From contig DPXQ01000081.1 in the NCBI GenBank assembly GCA_003527225.1, forward strand, positions 15,298-65,574: a stretch of 50,277 bases of DNA. The letters are read 5' to 3'. Below the pieces are notes generated by a model that was not told where the DNA came from, did not search any database, and saw nothing but the letters and a program-made list of their open reading frames with translations. This document shows, piece after piece, positions 24,361-33,727 of this stretch. The translations under genes and the position numbers were made by a program. Source of the DNA: Rhizobium sp. Lineage in GTDB: Bacteria; Pseudomonadota; Alphaproteobacteria; Rhizobiales; Rhizobiaceae. Position 1 is the first letter of the stretch, and every line of letters begins with the position of its first letter.

Positions 24361-26091
24361 ATGAGTGCAGTCAAAATGCCATGGTTTTCGGTCCTACGGC
24401 CTAGGAATATGAGTAGATTTTCAAGATTCTTCCCCACGACCTCGCTCGGCGTCTATCTCATGACGATGGCCGTGTTGACTGTCTTGCCGTTTCTCGGCTT
24501 CGTTGTCTTTCTGCTGGTCCAGCTGGAAAACAGTGCGAACGAGACACTCAGGCGGGATACCGCACAGGATGCACAGACGATCGGGCGAAGCGTCGAGAGA
24601 CGATTGCAGGAGATGGCCACCACCTTGCGCCTGCTGTCGACTTCGCCCGAACTCAAGTCTGGCGATCTTGCCGCGTTTCAAGATCGCACGGCGTCAGGCC
24701 TGAGGGCGAGTTCACTTTACATGCTGCTTGTCAATGCGGAAGGCATGCAGTTGATGAACACGCGGGTGCCTTATGGCACGCGGCTCGGCAAGATGTCCGA
24801 GCCCTCCTCTCTTCGCTCCGCAATCGAATCCGGTGAAATCGAGGTCTCCGACATCTTCTACGGAGCGACTGGAAAGCAATGGGTTTTCAACGTCACCATG
24901 CCCTTGTCACGGGAGCTTTCGCCGACCGCCTCAGCTTTGGTCCTCACGCAGAATGCCGGTGATCTTTCGAGCATGACGGCGACCGATGCGCTGCCGCCAG
25001 GTTGGTCGGCGGCTATCATCGACTATCATGGCCATGTGGTGGTATCGAGCGGACCGGGCAACCTTCCTTCTGGCCACGCATTTCCGAAGGAGATGCTGGA
25101 CCTGATGACCGGGGTCAATGAGAGTGCCATCATCGCTGGTTCGGATCCGAGAATGATGCTCGGATATTCCAAGATACCGGGATGGTCATGGCGGGCGGTG
25201 GTGTGGGGGCCGATTTCTTCGGCCCAGGAATCCCTGCTCAGCACCTGGCGCAGGCTGATATTCGGAAGCACAGCACTCCTGGTTCTGGGTCTGCTCGTGG
25301 CCTGGGCCGTCGCCCAGCAACTGCGTAGTTCCATCAGAGAAATTGCCTCGATGGCGGAACGCATGGGCGAGGGCGAGATCGTCTCGCCGGTCGTGACCAA
25401 AATCGTGGAGGCAAACCAGGTGGCAATTGCCCTGTCCAATGCTTCCTTCGACCGCCGCCAAGCCGAGGAACGTGTTCACTTCATCCTCAACGAACTCGTT
25501 CACCGCACCAAGAATGTCCTGACCCTCGTCCAGGCGATGATGCGCCAGCTGTTGCGCAACAGTGATAACGTCGAAGACTTCCATGCGGCAATCAGCGGAC
25601 GGCTTTCCGGCCTGGGGAGTTCGATCGAAGCACTCGCCAAGCAGCAATGGGGCGGTATTCCGATCTCCCAACTCGTCGACTTGCAGCTTTCCACGGTCGC
25701 GGGCTCGCGCGACTGCATCACGCTTCGCGGCCAGGATTTCACGCTGAATACAAGCGCCGTACAAAATCTCGGTCTCGTATTTTACGAACTTGCCACCAAT
25801 TCGGTGAAATACGGAGCACTCTCGGTACCAGAGGGTCGGGTTCTGGTGGAGTGGACGGTTCGGGAAGAGGGCTGCGACGAGCCGATGCTGACGATCAGAT
25901 GGTCGGAAACCGGAGGCCCGCGCGTGGAAGAGCCGCATAGTCGCGGATTTGGCTCAACGGTAATCGAGCGCCATGCCGCCAGCGCCTTTGGCGGCAGCGT
26001 CGACCTCTCTTTTGCCGGCGAAGGCTTGGTGTGGACACTGACCGCACCGCTTCGGGCATTCGAAATGGACCACGAAAAAGCTGAGCACTAG
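24361..26091 (+). CDS. HWE-family sensor histidine kinase
   Basis: A 576-residue membrane kinase: first helix about 37-58 (VYLMTMAVLTVLPFLGFVVF), an extracytoplasmic sensor region of about 225 residues with a Cache-like look, a second helix (IFGSTALLVLGLLVAWAVA, about 300-318), a HAMP-like stretch, and an HWE kinase core. The phosphoacceptor block is ELVHRTKN with His381. The N box ELATNSVKYGAL and the RWSE motif that gives HWE kinases their name are present. The start at 24361 is one of several; 24409 is also possible. HWE kinases often act in the rhizobial general stress response or light sensing. No response regulator gene is adjacent, so the partner is unknown. Confidence 0.88.
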   Translation: MSAVKMPWFSVLRPRNMSRFSRFFPTTSLGVYLMTMAVLTVLPFLGFVVFLLVQLENSANETLRRDTAQDAQTIGRSVERRLQEMATTLRLLSTSPELKSGDLAAFQDRTASGLRASSLYMLLVNAEGMQLMNTRVPYGTRLGKMSEPSSLRSAIESGEIEVSDIFYGATGKQWVFNVTMPLSRELSPTASALVLTQNAGDLSSMTATDALPPGWSAAIIDYHGHVVVSSGPGNLPSGHAFPKEMLDLMTGVNESAIIAGSDPRMMLGYSKIPGWSWRAVVWGPISSAQESLLSTWRRLIFGSTALLVLGLLVAWAVAQQLRSSIREIASMAERMGEGEIVSPVVTKIVEANQVAIALSNASFDRRQAEERVHFILNELVHRTKNVLTLVQAMMRQLLRNSDNVEDFHAAISGRLSGLGSSIEALAKQQWGGIPISQLVDLQLSTVAGSRDCITLRGQDFTLNTSAVQNLGLVFYELATNSVKYGALSVPEGRVLVEWTVREEGCDEPMLTIRWSETGGPRVEEPHSRGFGSTVIERHAASAFGGSVDLSFAGEGLVWTLTAPLRAFEMDHEKAEH

Positions 26092-26251
26092 GTTTTTCAA
26101 GCTCAAAGGGAAGCGGTTGACGGCCACCAAGCCGGCGGCAATCAACGGTTCCGAAGATGCGACCGTGAACATATGCGGCCCGAAACGAAGGGCCTGCCCA
26201 AGGATTGAATCTCGTTTCGATCCGGGACAATGCCGGCAAGGACCTTCCCGG

Positions 26252-27163
26252 TTATCGTTTCCGCCCCGGCTTGGCGGGCTCAAGCATGGCTTCGGCATTG
26301 CGGAAATTCGCCCATGGAAAGGCTTCAAGTTGCGAGAGGCGGGCATGGGCATTGCCGATGGTAAAATGCGCAGGTCCCGTTTCCGGGCCGAGTTCTTCCC
26401 AGAACAGCGGCATGGAAACGGGCGCTCCGGCGCGCGCACGCGGCGAATAGGGCGCGACGGCGGTGGCGCCGCGCCCGTTGCGCAGGTAATCGATCAGGAT
26501 CTTGCCGTGCCGCTTCGACTTGGCGACTGTTGAAACGAAGCGGTCGGGCGTATCCGCCGCCATCGAGACCGCCAGCGCCTTCATCGCCGCCTTCACCTGC
26601 GGCCATTCGGCCTTCGGTTTCAGGGGGGCCACGACGTGCAAACCCTTGCCGCCGGATGTCTTGACGAATCCCGTCAGCCCCATCGCCTCGAAACGGCTCC
26701 TCACCTCCGCCGCCGCCTTGATGACCCGTTCCCAGGGAACATCCGGCCCGGGATCGAGGTCGATATTGACCATGTCGGGCGTCTCCCAACCGTCGACCGT
26801 CGATCCCCAGGGGTGAATTTCGAGAACCCCGCCCTGCACTAGCCCGAGAAGGCCATCGAGGTCGTTGATGCTCACATACTCTTCGTTGCCGGCTTCCTTC
26901 GGATCGTCGATCAGGACGACGCCTTTGTGCATCCCGCGCCAGGCATGTTTCTGGAAGAAGCAGATCCCGGCAATACCTTCCGGGCAGCGCAACAGCGCCA
27001 GCGGTCGACGAACGATAAAGGGCGCAATCAGTGGCCAGACCTCGGCGTAATAGTCGGCAAGCCCCGCTTTGGTGACACCTGCATCGGGCCAATAGAGCCG
27101 GTCCGGATGGGTCAACGTGATCGTCCCCTCCGGCCCTTTCGGGCTCTCGGTCTCGGGCGCCAT
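26252..27163 (-). CDS. stand-alone LigD polymerase-domain protein
   Basis: A 303-residue protein corresponding to the polymerase/primase domain of the bacterial end-joining protein LigD. It begins with LTHPDRLYWPDAGVTKAGL, has the catalytic pair in DLDPGPD (Asp135, Asp137), the KTSGGKGLHV block (residues 168-177) and a third metal ligand in ILIDYLRN (Asp225). All catalytic residues appear intact. In full LigD the domain is joined to a ligase and a phosphoesterase domain; neither is found up- or downstream here and no Ku gene is adjacent. It may be a natural split form or the surviving end of a larger gene. The start ATG lies close to the domain start. It ends facing the kinase gene. Confidence 0.9.
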   Translation of the reverse strand: MAPETESPKGPEGTITLTHPDRLYWPDAGVTKAGLADYYAEVWPLIAPFIVRRPLALLRCPEGIAGICFFQKHAWRGMHKGVVLIDDPKEAGNEEYVSINDLDGLLGLVQGGVLEIHPWGSTVDGWETPDMVNIDLDPGPDVPWERVIKAAAEVRSRFEAMGLTGFVKTSGGKGLHVVAPLKPKAEWPQVKAAMKALAVSMAADTPDRFVSTVAKSKRHGKILIDYLRNGRGATAVAPYSPRARAGAPVSMPLFWEELGPETGPAHFTIGNAHARLSQLEAFPWANFRNAEAMLEPAKPGRKR

Positions 27164-27666
27164 GTCCGTCTCCTTTACTACATCCGTCGTGGCCTTGTTC
27201 TCGCGCGGCCGCGGAAGGAAGCGTGCCTGAGATGGGCATCCGCCATCCAGTCACGAAATTGGACACCCGCGGCACCCGGATCCCAAGTGAACAGCGTTGC
27301 GGCGCGCGTCTGTGCCAATTTGGGCACACGGCGCTCAATACGGTACCTCAATTGCTCAAAATCAGAATCAGTGTACGATTCATTAACCTTCAAGCAAGGA
27401 ATTAACCATAAACCTTGAAGGATACGTCGGAATGGGACTGCTCCAATGCAGGTTCCTGTCAGGCATGACGCCATCCCGTCGTACCGGTTTCGGTCCGGTA
27501 TGAATTTCATTGAAGCAGTTCAGGCAACGGTCTTTGGTGAATGCGGAGTGGTCATGCCCAGCCTCTCGACGTGGCGCGCCCCCCGCAAACTCATGGGTTA
27601 CCTGGATTGATTGGGTCTAACCGGCTTGTCGTGCCGGTCGGTTGTGGGGATTGGAATTTGGGGCAG
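27164..27666. promoter_or_regulatory. leader region of the chemotaxis operon
   Basis: No well-supported gene is seen between the LigD-like start and the chemoreceptor. Candidate signals are TTAACC at 27383-27388 and again at 27402-27407, an 8-base inverted repeat CCTTCAAG (27387-27394) / CTTGAAGG (27414-27421), a TTCAAGCAAG element (27389-27398) similar to sites before other flagellar operons, and TACCGG...CCGGTA (27482-27500). Confidence 0.4.
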
Positions 27667-29283
27667 GTGTCGCCGACAGATCGGCCATCGGGATCACAGG
27701 CAGGCAGCCTGCGTGACCGGCTGCGCTTTGCCGGCCTTGAGCAGTCTCTTTGCGATCTTCTCAGACGCTACCGCCCCATGCTTGAGCCAAGTCTCAAGTC
27801 CGGCCTCAGGGATGTCTTCCAGCGCTTCCAGACCTTTCCCGACGCCGCGCGAAATTTCGCCAGTGAACGCCAGCTTGAACGCCTCCACGATCTGCTGGGC
27901 TCCCACTGGGATATTCTGACCGATGCCCGGTTCGACGGGCTCTACGCCGAGCGCGTCAAGATCCTCTCCGACAGCGAAAGCAAGATGGGTCTCGATCCGC
28001 GTTGGCATATCGCAGGTCATGGTGTCGTGCTCGAGCATCTGCTCGCCGGCGTTTTCGATGAGCTTGCGGGCGGCAAACTCTTGCCGTCCGGCCGGAGACG
28101 CGCCCACGAACTTTCCGAACTGGCGAATGCCGTCGTTCGTATCGTCATGGTCGATGTCGAGATCGCGGTGTCGCTGCGTTTCAACGAGCTGCGCGTCAAG
28201 CACCACCGGGAGCTTGCCGAACAGCGCCAGCGCGAACGCGCCGAAGTCGAGGAGGTGTTCGGCACGGCGATCCGTGCCCTTTCCGAGCGGGACCTGACCA
28301 CGCGCATCTGCGGAGAAGTTCCAGGGGCCTACCAGGGCCTCGCCGATACCTTGAATGCTGCAATCGAATCTCTGCAGACGGCGATGATCGCAGCGGATGA
28401 GAAGACCGCGACTGCAGAAGCCGTAATCACCACATTCGCATCGACTTCGAGTGACTACGCCGGACGTGCCGACAGACAGTCGAAGCAATTGCGCGAGACC
28501 GGAACGGCGCTGGAGGCAATCGCCTCGGATGTCCGAGACAATGCGCAAAAGACGAGGGTCGCCGAGCAAGCGGTTGCCGCCACGCGCCAGTCGGTAGAGC
28601 AAAGCGGAGAAGTGGCTGGCCGGGCCATCTCCGCGATGGCCGATATCGAAGCATCGGCCGAGCAGATCGGCCATATCATCGGCGCGATCGACGAGATCGC
28701 GTTCCAGACTAATCTCCTGGCGCTGAACGCCGGTATCGAGGCGGCACGGGCCGGCGATAGCGGCCGCGGCTTCGCGGTCGTGGCACAGGAAGTGCGCGCG
28801 CTCGCCCAGCGTTCCGCCGACGCGGCACGAGAAATCAAGACACTGGTGGCAACCACGAAGACGCAGGTCGCGGATGGCGTGAAGATCGTGGCGCGCACCC
28901 AGGATGCGATCGGCAGCATCGTGACGCAGGTCGGCGGCATCAGCGAGACGGTCGCGGCCATCGCGCATCAGGCGGGCGAACAGGTGGCCGAACTCGATGG
29001 AGTCTCCGGGGTGGTCTCGGCCCTTGCCGACGAAGCCGCTGAAAGCGCGGACCTTGCCGAGCGGGCGAGTGCGGACTCGGACGATCTGCACACCGTCATT
29101 CTCGAACTCGGCCGCACGATCCGCGAATTCCATTACGAGCGACAGACGCGTACCTCGGCAGCCGGGTCGGTGACGCGCCGGCCCGAGCGGCTGGGCGCCA
29201 CGGAATTCGACGCGGAAATTGCCGACGGGCGGGGCGATGAAGACCTCGGATTCCCGTTGCATATCGCCGGATTGGGAGGTTGA
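27667..29283 (+). CDS. icpA: soluble globin-coupled chemoreceptor IcpA-like
   Basis: First gene of the che operon and without membrane helices, as IcpA of Sinorhizobium. The N-terminal part (about residues 20-170) resembles the globin domain of HemAT-type sensors, with [10 protein letters not shown] as the family's GLxPxWYIxAY block. A linker and the methyl-accepting signalling domain follow, with the hairpin tip [23 protein letters not shown] and neighbouring helices. The residue aligned with the proximal heme histidine appears to be Glu (27976-27978). The start is uncertain: GTG at 27667 is chosen because the preceding frame to the ATG at 27541 looks non-conserved, but 27541 cannot be excluded. 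It probably reports an internal or redox-related cue to CheA. Confidence 0.88.
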   Translation: MSPTDRPSGSQAGSLRDRLRFAGLEQSLCDLLRRYRPMLEPSLKSGLRDVFQRFQTFPDAARNFASERQLERLHDLLGSHWDILTDARFDGLYAERVKILSDSESKMGLDPRWHIAGHGVVLEHLLAGVFDELAGGKLLPSGRRRAHELSELANAVVRIVMVDVEIAVSLRFNELRVKHHRELAEQRQRERAEVEEVFGTAIRALSERDLTTRICGEVPGAYQGLADTLNAAIESLQTAMIAADEKTATAEAVITTFASTSSDYAGRADRQSKQLRETGTALEAIASDVRDNAQKTRVAEQAVAATRQSVEQSGEVAGRAISAMADIEASAEQIGHIIGAIDEIAFQTNLLALNAGIEAARAGDSGRGFAVVAQEVRALAQRSADAAREIKTLVATTKTQVADGVKIVARTQDAIGSIVTQVGGISETVAAIAHQAGEQVAELDGVSGVVSALADEAAESADLAERASADSDDLHTVILELGRTIREFHYERQTRTSAAGSVTRRPERLGATEFDAEIADGRGDEDLGFPLHIAGLGG

Positions 29284-29419
29284 GGGGATTGTTTACCACC
29301 TTCGGATACACAGGAAGAATTCGTGCGGGCAATGCGGCCTGCGAGGCAAAGCGCGCCGCGCGGAAACCTCAGGTAGGCCGGCATGATAGCTGCGAGCGCG
29401 AAAGACAAGGAAAGAATTG

Positions 29420-29719
29420 ATGGCAAGCAAGAAGGGCGAGCAGAAGAACTTGAAGCTGTCCGCAGTGCTGGACCTGAACGAGGCCTCCGCGTTGCGGGGC
29501 AATCTGATGGACCTGCGCGGTAGCGGTCTCGCGATCGATGCCTCCGGTGTCGAGCGTGTCGGCACACAATGCATACAGGTCCTCATGGCAGGGGCCAAGG
29601 CATGGGAAGAAGACAAGAAGCCGTTCACCTTCGTGAAGGCGTCTGATGCCTTCCTGAAGACACTTCAACTGATTGGCGTAAACGCAGATCATCTGCTCGC
29701 TAAGGAGATCCGGCAATGA
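29420..29719 (+). CDS. cheS: STAS-domain chemotaxis protein CheS
   Basis: A 99-residue protein with one STAS-like domain (AVLDLNEASALRGNLMDL, IDASGVERVGTQCIQVL). It sits at the second position of the rhizobial che operon. In Sinorhizobium meliloti the protein at this position, CheS, binds CheA and speeds dephosphorylation of CheY1, which serves as a phosphate sink; I infer the same role here from position and fold. The start at ATG 29420 has AAGGA upstream. The stop overlaps the cheY1 start by ATGA. Confidence 0.88.
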   Translation: MASKKGEQKNLKLSAVLDLNEASALRGNLMDLRGSGLAIDASGVERVGTQCIQVLMAGAKAWEEDKKPFTFVKASDAFLKTLQLIGVNADHLLAKEIRQ

Positions 29720-30081
29720 AGAAGAAAGTACTGACTGTGGATGACTCCAGGACCATCCGCAACATGCTCCTGGTGACACTAAACAACGCAGGTTTCGAAA
29801 CCATTCAGGCAGAAGACGGTGTCGAAGGTCTCGAAGTCCTCGAGGACGCAAATCCGGACGTCATCGTGACCGATATCAACATGCCGCGTCTGGACGGTTT
29901 CGGCTTCATCGAAGGCGTCCGCAGGAACGAGAAATTCCGTGCCGTCCCGATCCTCGTACTGACGACCGAGAGCGATGCCGACAAAAAGAACCGCGCGCGC
30001 CAGGCTGGCGCGACTGGTTGGATTGTCAAGCCTTTCGATCCGACGAAACTGATCGATGCCATCGAGCGTGTAACCGCCTAA
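29716..30081 (+). CDS. cheY1: chemotaxis response regulator CheY1
   Basis: A 121-residue single receiver domain with no output domain. The acidic pocket is Asp9/Asp10, the phosphorylated residue is Asp53 (VTDINMP), and the conserved Thr83 and Lys105 (VKPFD) are present. In rhizobia with two CheY proteins, the one encoded upstream of cheA acts mainly as a phosphate sink that drains CheY2, aided by CheS. The gene is translationally coupled to cheS by an ATGA overlap and is followed 16 bases later by cheA. Confidence 0.95.
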   Translation: MKKKVLTVDDSRTIRNMLLVTLNNAGFETIQAEDGVEGLEVLEDANPDVIVTDINMPRLDGFGFIEGVRRNEKFRAVPILVLTTESDADKKNRARQAGATGWIVKPFDPTKLIDAIERVTA

Positions 30082-30097
30082 GCCGGGAATTTCTCCT

Positions 30098-32350
30098 ATG
30101 GATATGAACGAAATCAAAGAGATCTTTTTCCAGGAATGCGAGGAGCAGCTCGCTGAACTGGAATCCGGTCTTCTGAAAATGAATGACGGGGATCGCGATC
30201 CGGAGACAGTCAACGCTGTTTTCCGTGCCGTTCATTCCATAAAGGGCGGCGCGGGTGCGTTCGGTCTTGATGACCTCGTGTCTTTCGCGCACGTCTTTGA
30301 AACGACTCTTGATTGCGTTCGATCCAACAAGCTCGAGCCCGGCCTCGAAGTCATGAAGGTCATGCTCAAGTCGGCCGACGTTCTCGCCGACCTGACCAAT
30401 GCCGCCCGCGACGGCGGCAGTGTCGATCCTTCCCGTTCGAGTGGCCTGGTGAAGGAACTCGAAGCACTGGCCAATGGCTCAGCGCCGGCGGTCTCCGCTC
30501 ATGCTCCCGCCCCCGTGGCCGCAGCAGCACCCGCGCCTGCGCCAAGCGATGACAGCGGTTTCCAGCCGATCCCCTTCACCTTCGACGGGTTCGACGAAGA
30601 TGAACCGGCAAATGCCGCTCCGACCTACGACGTGACTTTCGCGCCGCGCCGCGACCTCTATGCCAAGGGCAACGATGCCACGCTGCTTTTGCGCGACCTG
30701 TCGCGTATCGGCGAGATGAGCATTCACTGCGATATGGACACCCTCCCGGCACTCGACGACCTGGATCCGGAGGAAGCCTATTTCTCCTGGAAGATCACCA
30801 TCTCGACCGACAAGGGCGAAGCCGGCATCCGTTCCGTCTTCGAATTCGCCGAGTGGGATTGCGATATCAAGATCAAACCGCATGAAAGCGCCCCGACCGT
30901 AGCCGGCGAAGAACCGCCGATGGTACCGGTTCCCTTCGATCTTTCCATTCTCGACGATGGCGACAACACGGGCGCCTCCGGGAGAACGAAAGCGGATGTC
31001 GCCGCCGCCGTCGCCGCCGCCGAAACGGCAAGCAACGTGATGAAGCTCGCCGGTGACGTCGCCAAGCATGAAAAGCTTGAAAAGAAGGAATCTCCAGCCG
31101 CAGCAGCAGCGGCCGCGGCCGCTGCTGCCCAGAACGGCGCCGCCGGCCAGACGATCCGCGTCGATCTCGATCGGGTCGATCGGCTGATCAACCTTGTCGG
31201 CGAGCTCGTGATCAATCAGGCGATGCTTTCTCAGAGCGTCATCGAGAACGACAACAACGGAACATCATCGATCAACATGGGTCTCGAGGAGCTTCAGCAG
31301 CTCACCCGCGAGATCCAGGACAGTGTGATGGCAATCCGCGCCCAGCCGGTGAAGCCGGTCTTCCAGCGCATGTCGCGAATCGTCCGCGAAGTGGCCGACA
31401 TGGTCGGCAAGTCCATCCGTCTCGTAACTGAAGGCGAGAATACCGAAGTCGACAAGACGGTCATCGACAAGCTCGCCGAACCGCTGACACATATGATCCG
31501 CAATGCCGTCGACCACGGCATCGAAACCCCTGAAAAGCGCGAGGCCGCGGGCAAGAATCCGGAAGGCACCGTCAAGCTGACCGCGAAGCACCGTTCGGGC
31601 CGTATCGTCATCGAACTGGTCGACGACGGCGCGGGTATCAATCGCGAACGGGTTCGTCAGAAGGCGATCGACAACGATCTCATTGCCGCGGACGCCAACC
31701 TGACTGACGAAGAGATCGACAACCTGATCTTCATGCCGGGCTTCTCGACTGCCGACAAGATCTCCGACATCTCCGGACGTGGCGTCGGCATGGACGTGGT
31801 CAAGCGTTCCATCCAAGCACTCGGCGGGCGCATTTCCATCAGTTCGAGGCCGGGTCAGGGCTCGACCTTCACGATGAGCCTGCCGCTGACGCTTGCCGTT
31901 CTCGACGGCATGGTCGTCACTGTCGCCGGCCAGACCCTCGTCGTACCGCTCACCGCGATCGTCGAGACCCTCCAGCCCGAGGCGCAGAACATCCACTCGT
32001 TCGGCGCCAACCAGCGCCTGATCTCGATCCGTGACAGCTTCTGCCCGCTGGTCGACGTGGGCCGCATCCTCAATTTCCGTTCTTCCCAGGCCAACCCGAT
32101 CGAGGGCGTCGCCCTGCTGGTCGAATCCGAAGGCGGCGGACAGCGCGCGCTGATGGTCGACGCCATCCAGGGCCAGCGTCAGGTCGTCATCAAGAGCCTC
32201 GAGGCAAACTATACCCATGTCCCGGGTATTGCTGCGGCCACGATCCTCGGAGACGGGCGCGTCGCGCTCATTCTCGACGTCGATGCCGTCGTCGCCGCGT
32301 CGCGCGGTCAGTCCCTGAGGCAGGAAATGTCGTTGGCTGTCGCAGGTTAG
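30098..32350 (+). CDS. cheA: chemotaxis histidine kinase CheA
   Basis: A 750-residue cytoplasmic kinase that autophosphorylates and passes phosphate to both CheY proteins and CheB. The HPt domain carries His46 (AVHSIKGG). A long Ala/Pro linker and a P2-like region follow (about 120-340, with a run of some eleven alanines near 335-345). The dimerisation domain begins at VDLDRVDRLINLVGEL (about 354), the ATP domain has HMIRNAVDHGIE (about 463), VDDGAGI (about 508) and GRGVGMDVVK (about 560), and the CheW-like domain covers about 603-745. Everything required looks intact. The second codon pair gives an alternative start at 30104. cheW follows after 4 bases. Confidence 0.97.
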   Translation: MDMNEIKEIFFQECEEQLAELESGLLKMNDGDRDPETVNAVFRAVHSIKGGAGAFGLDDLVSFAHVFETTLDCVRSNKLEPGLEVMKVMLKSADVLADLTNAARDGGSVDPSRSSGLVKELEALANGSAPAVSAHAPAPVAAAAPAPAPSDDSGFQPIPFTFDGFDEDEPANAAPTYDVTFAPRRDLYAKGNDATLLLRDLSRIGEMSIHCDMDTLPALDDLDPEEAYFSWKITISTDKGEAGIRSVFEFAEWDCDIKIKPHESAPTVAGEEPPMVPVPFDLSILDDGDNTGASGRTKADVAAAVAAAETASNVMKLAGDVAKHEKLEKKESPAAAAAAAAAAAQNGAAGQTIRVDLDRVDRLINLVGELVINQAMLSQSVIENDNNGTSSINMGLEELQQLTREIQDSVMAIRAQPVKPVFQRMSRIVREVADMVGKSIRLVTEGENTEVDKTVIDKLAEPLTHMIRNAVDHGIETPEKREAAGKNPEGTVKLTAKHRSGRIVIELVDDGAGINRERVRQKAIDNDLIAADANLTDEEIDNLIFMPGFSTADKISDISGRGVGMDVVKRSIQALGGRISISSRPGQGSTFTMSLPLTLAVLDGMVVTVAGQTLVVPLTAIVETLQPEAQNIHSFGANQRLISIRDSFCPLVDVGRILNFRSSQANPIEGVALLVESEGGGQRALMVDAIQGQRQVVIKSLEANYTHVPGIAAATILGDGRVALILDVDAVVAASRGQSLRQEMSLAVAG

Positions 32351-32354
32351 TCCC

Positions 32355-32822
32355 ATGTCGTATGCGATCAAAAATCTTGTCCATGGTAGCCGGGAGCTCA
32401 TTGCCTTCCGCATTGGCGATCAGGAATTTTGCGTAGACATCATGTCGGTGCGCGAGATCCGCGGGTGGACGCTCGCGACACCCCTCCCGCATGCGCCTCC
32501 CTTTGTGATGGGTGTCATCAATCTGCGCGGTGTCGTTCTGCCGATCGTCGATCTCTCCAGTCGATTGGGTATGAAACCCGCCGAGCCAACCGCGCGTCAC
32601 GTTATTATCGTGGCGCAGGTCAATCACAGGGTCGTCGGCCTGCTGGTCGATGCGGTTTCGGATATCTTGACCGTGACTGACGAAAGCATCCAGCCGACGC
32701 CGGAAATCTCGTCCGAACAAGAAAAGCAATATGCCCGTGGAATCCTGGCGATCGACAAGCGGATGATCTGCCTGATCGAGCTCGACGGTCTCTTCCCCGA
32801 AGCCGAAAGCGAGGCCGCATGA
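32355..32822 (+). CDS. cheW: chemotaxis coupling protein CheW
   Basis: A 155-residue adaptor that joins CheA to chemoreceptors. It is one CheW domain: LIAFRIGDQEFCVDI near the start, VREIRGW, then VMGVINLRGVVLPIVDL, the family's most conserved block, and VGLLVDAVSDIL. No membrane helix. It lies 4 bases after cheA and its TGA overlaps the cheR ATG, so the kinase, coupling protein and methyltransferase are produced together. Confidence 0.96.
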   Translation: MSYAIKNLVHGSRELIAFRIGDQEFCVDIMSVREIRGWTLATPLPHAPPFVMGVINLRGVVLPIVDLSSRLGMKPAEPTARHVIIVAQVNHRVVGLLVDAVSDILTVTDESIQPTPEISSEQEKQYARGILAIDKRMICLIELDGLFPEAESEAA

Positions 32823-33727
32823 TCCACACGAGTACCGCTTCTAGTCGGCAATCCGATGACGAAGTGCTTGCCAGCGGCGAATACCCCCTGACAAGGCGCG
32901 ACCTCAACGAAATCGCTGCGATGATCTATTCCGACGCAGGCATCTCGCTCAACGACTCCAAGGCGTCGCTGGTCTATTCGCGCTTGTCGAAACATATCCG
33001 CAATCTCGGCCTCTCCGGATTTCGCGCCTATTGCGCATTGGTGGCATCGCCCGAAGGCGCCCCGGAACGTCGCGAGATGCTGTCGCATCTGACCACGAAC
33101 TTCACGCGCTTCTTCCGGGAGAACCACCACTTCGAGCACCTGAAGACCGAAGTCCTGCCGGGGCTCATCAATCGCGCCAGGAGCGGCGGCCGTGTGCGCA
33201 TCTGGTCGGCGGCCTGCTCGGATGGACAGGAGCCGTATTCGATCGCGCTCACTGTGCTTTCGCTGATGCCGAATGTGGCCGACTATGATTTGAAGATCCT
33301 GGCAACGGACATCGATCCGAAGATACTCGCCCTGGCGCGGGCTGGCTGCTACGACGAAACGGCGCTCGAGACCGTTAGCCCTGCCATGCGCAAGCAATGG
33401 TTCCGTGAGGTCGAAGTCCAGGGCCGTCAGAAATTCCAGGTCGACGAACGGGTCAAGAAGCTCATCACCTTCAACGAGCTGAACCTGATGTCGCAATGGC
33501 CGTTCAAGGGTTCGTTCGACGTCATCTTCTGTCGCAACGTCGTAATCTACTTCGACGAGCCGACACAGATGAGGATCTGGTCGCGCTTCGCCGGCCTGCT
33601 GCCCGAAGGCGGTCATCTCTACATCGGCCACTCCGAGCGCGTGTCGGGCGAGGCCAAGAACGTGTTCGACAATATCGGCATCACGACCTATCGCTATGCC
33701 GGCAAGCCGGGAGGGCGCAAGGCATGA
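32819..33727 (+). CDS. cheR: chemoreceptor methyltransferase CheR
   Basis: CheR methylates glutamates in chemoreceptors with S-adenosylmethionine during adaptation. The 302-residue protein has an N-terminal helical domain (about 20-90) and a Rossmann methyltransferase domain with [17 protein letters not shown] (the SAM-binding block), TDIDPKIL, and CRNVVIYFD near residue 237. FFREN around residue 100 is also typical. No TPR tail is present. It is coupled at both ends by ATGA overlaps, with cheW before and cheB after. Confidence 0.96.
   Translation: MIHTSTASSRQSDDEVLASGEYPLTRRDLNEIAAMIYSDAGISLNDSKASLVYSRLSKHIRNLGLSGFRAYCALVASPEGAPERREMLSHLTTNFTRFFRENHHFEHLKTEVLPGLINRARSGGRVRIWSAACSDGQEPYSIALTVLSLMPNVADYDLKILATDIDPKILALARAGCYDETALETVSPAMRKQWFREVEVQGRQKFQVDERVKKLITFNELNLMSQWPFKGSFDVIFCRNVVIYFDEPTQMRIWSRFAGLLPEGGHLYIGHSERVSGEAKNVFDNIGITTYRYAGKPGGRKA

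Noticed and set aside
27178..27510. Minus-strand frame upstream of the LigD-like gene, possibly a missing LigD part
   Set aside because: It shows no ligase or phosphoesterase motif and overlaps the che leader signals.
31100..31135. Alanine codon run in cheA as a possible assembly error or frameshift
   Set aside because: The frame stays open, and Ala/Pro-rich linkers before the dimerisation domain are usual in CheA.
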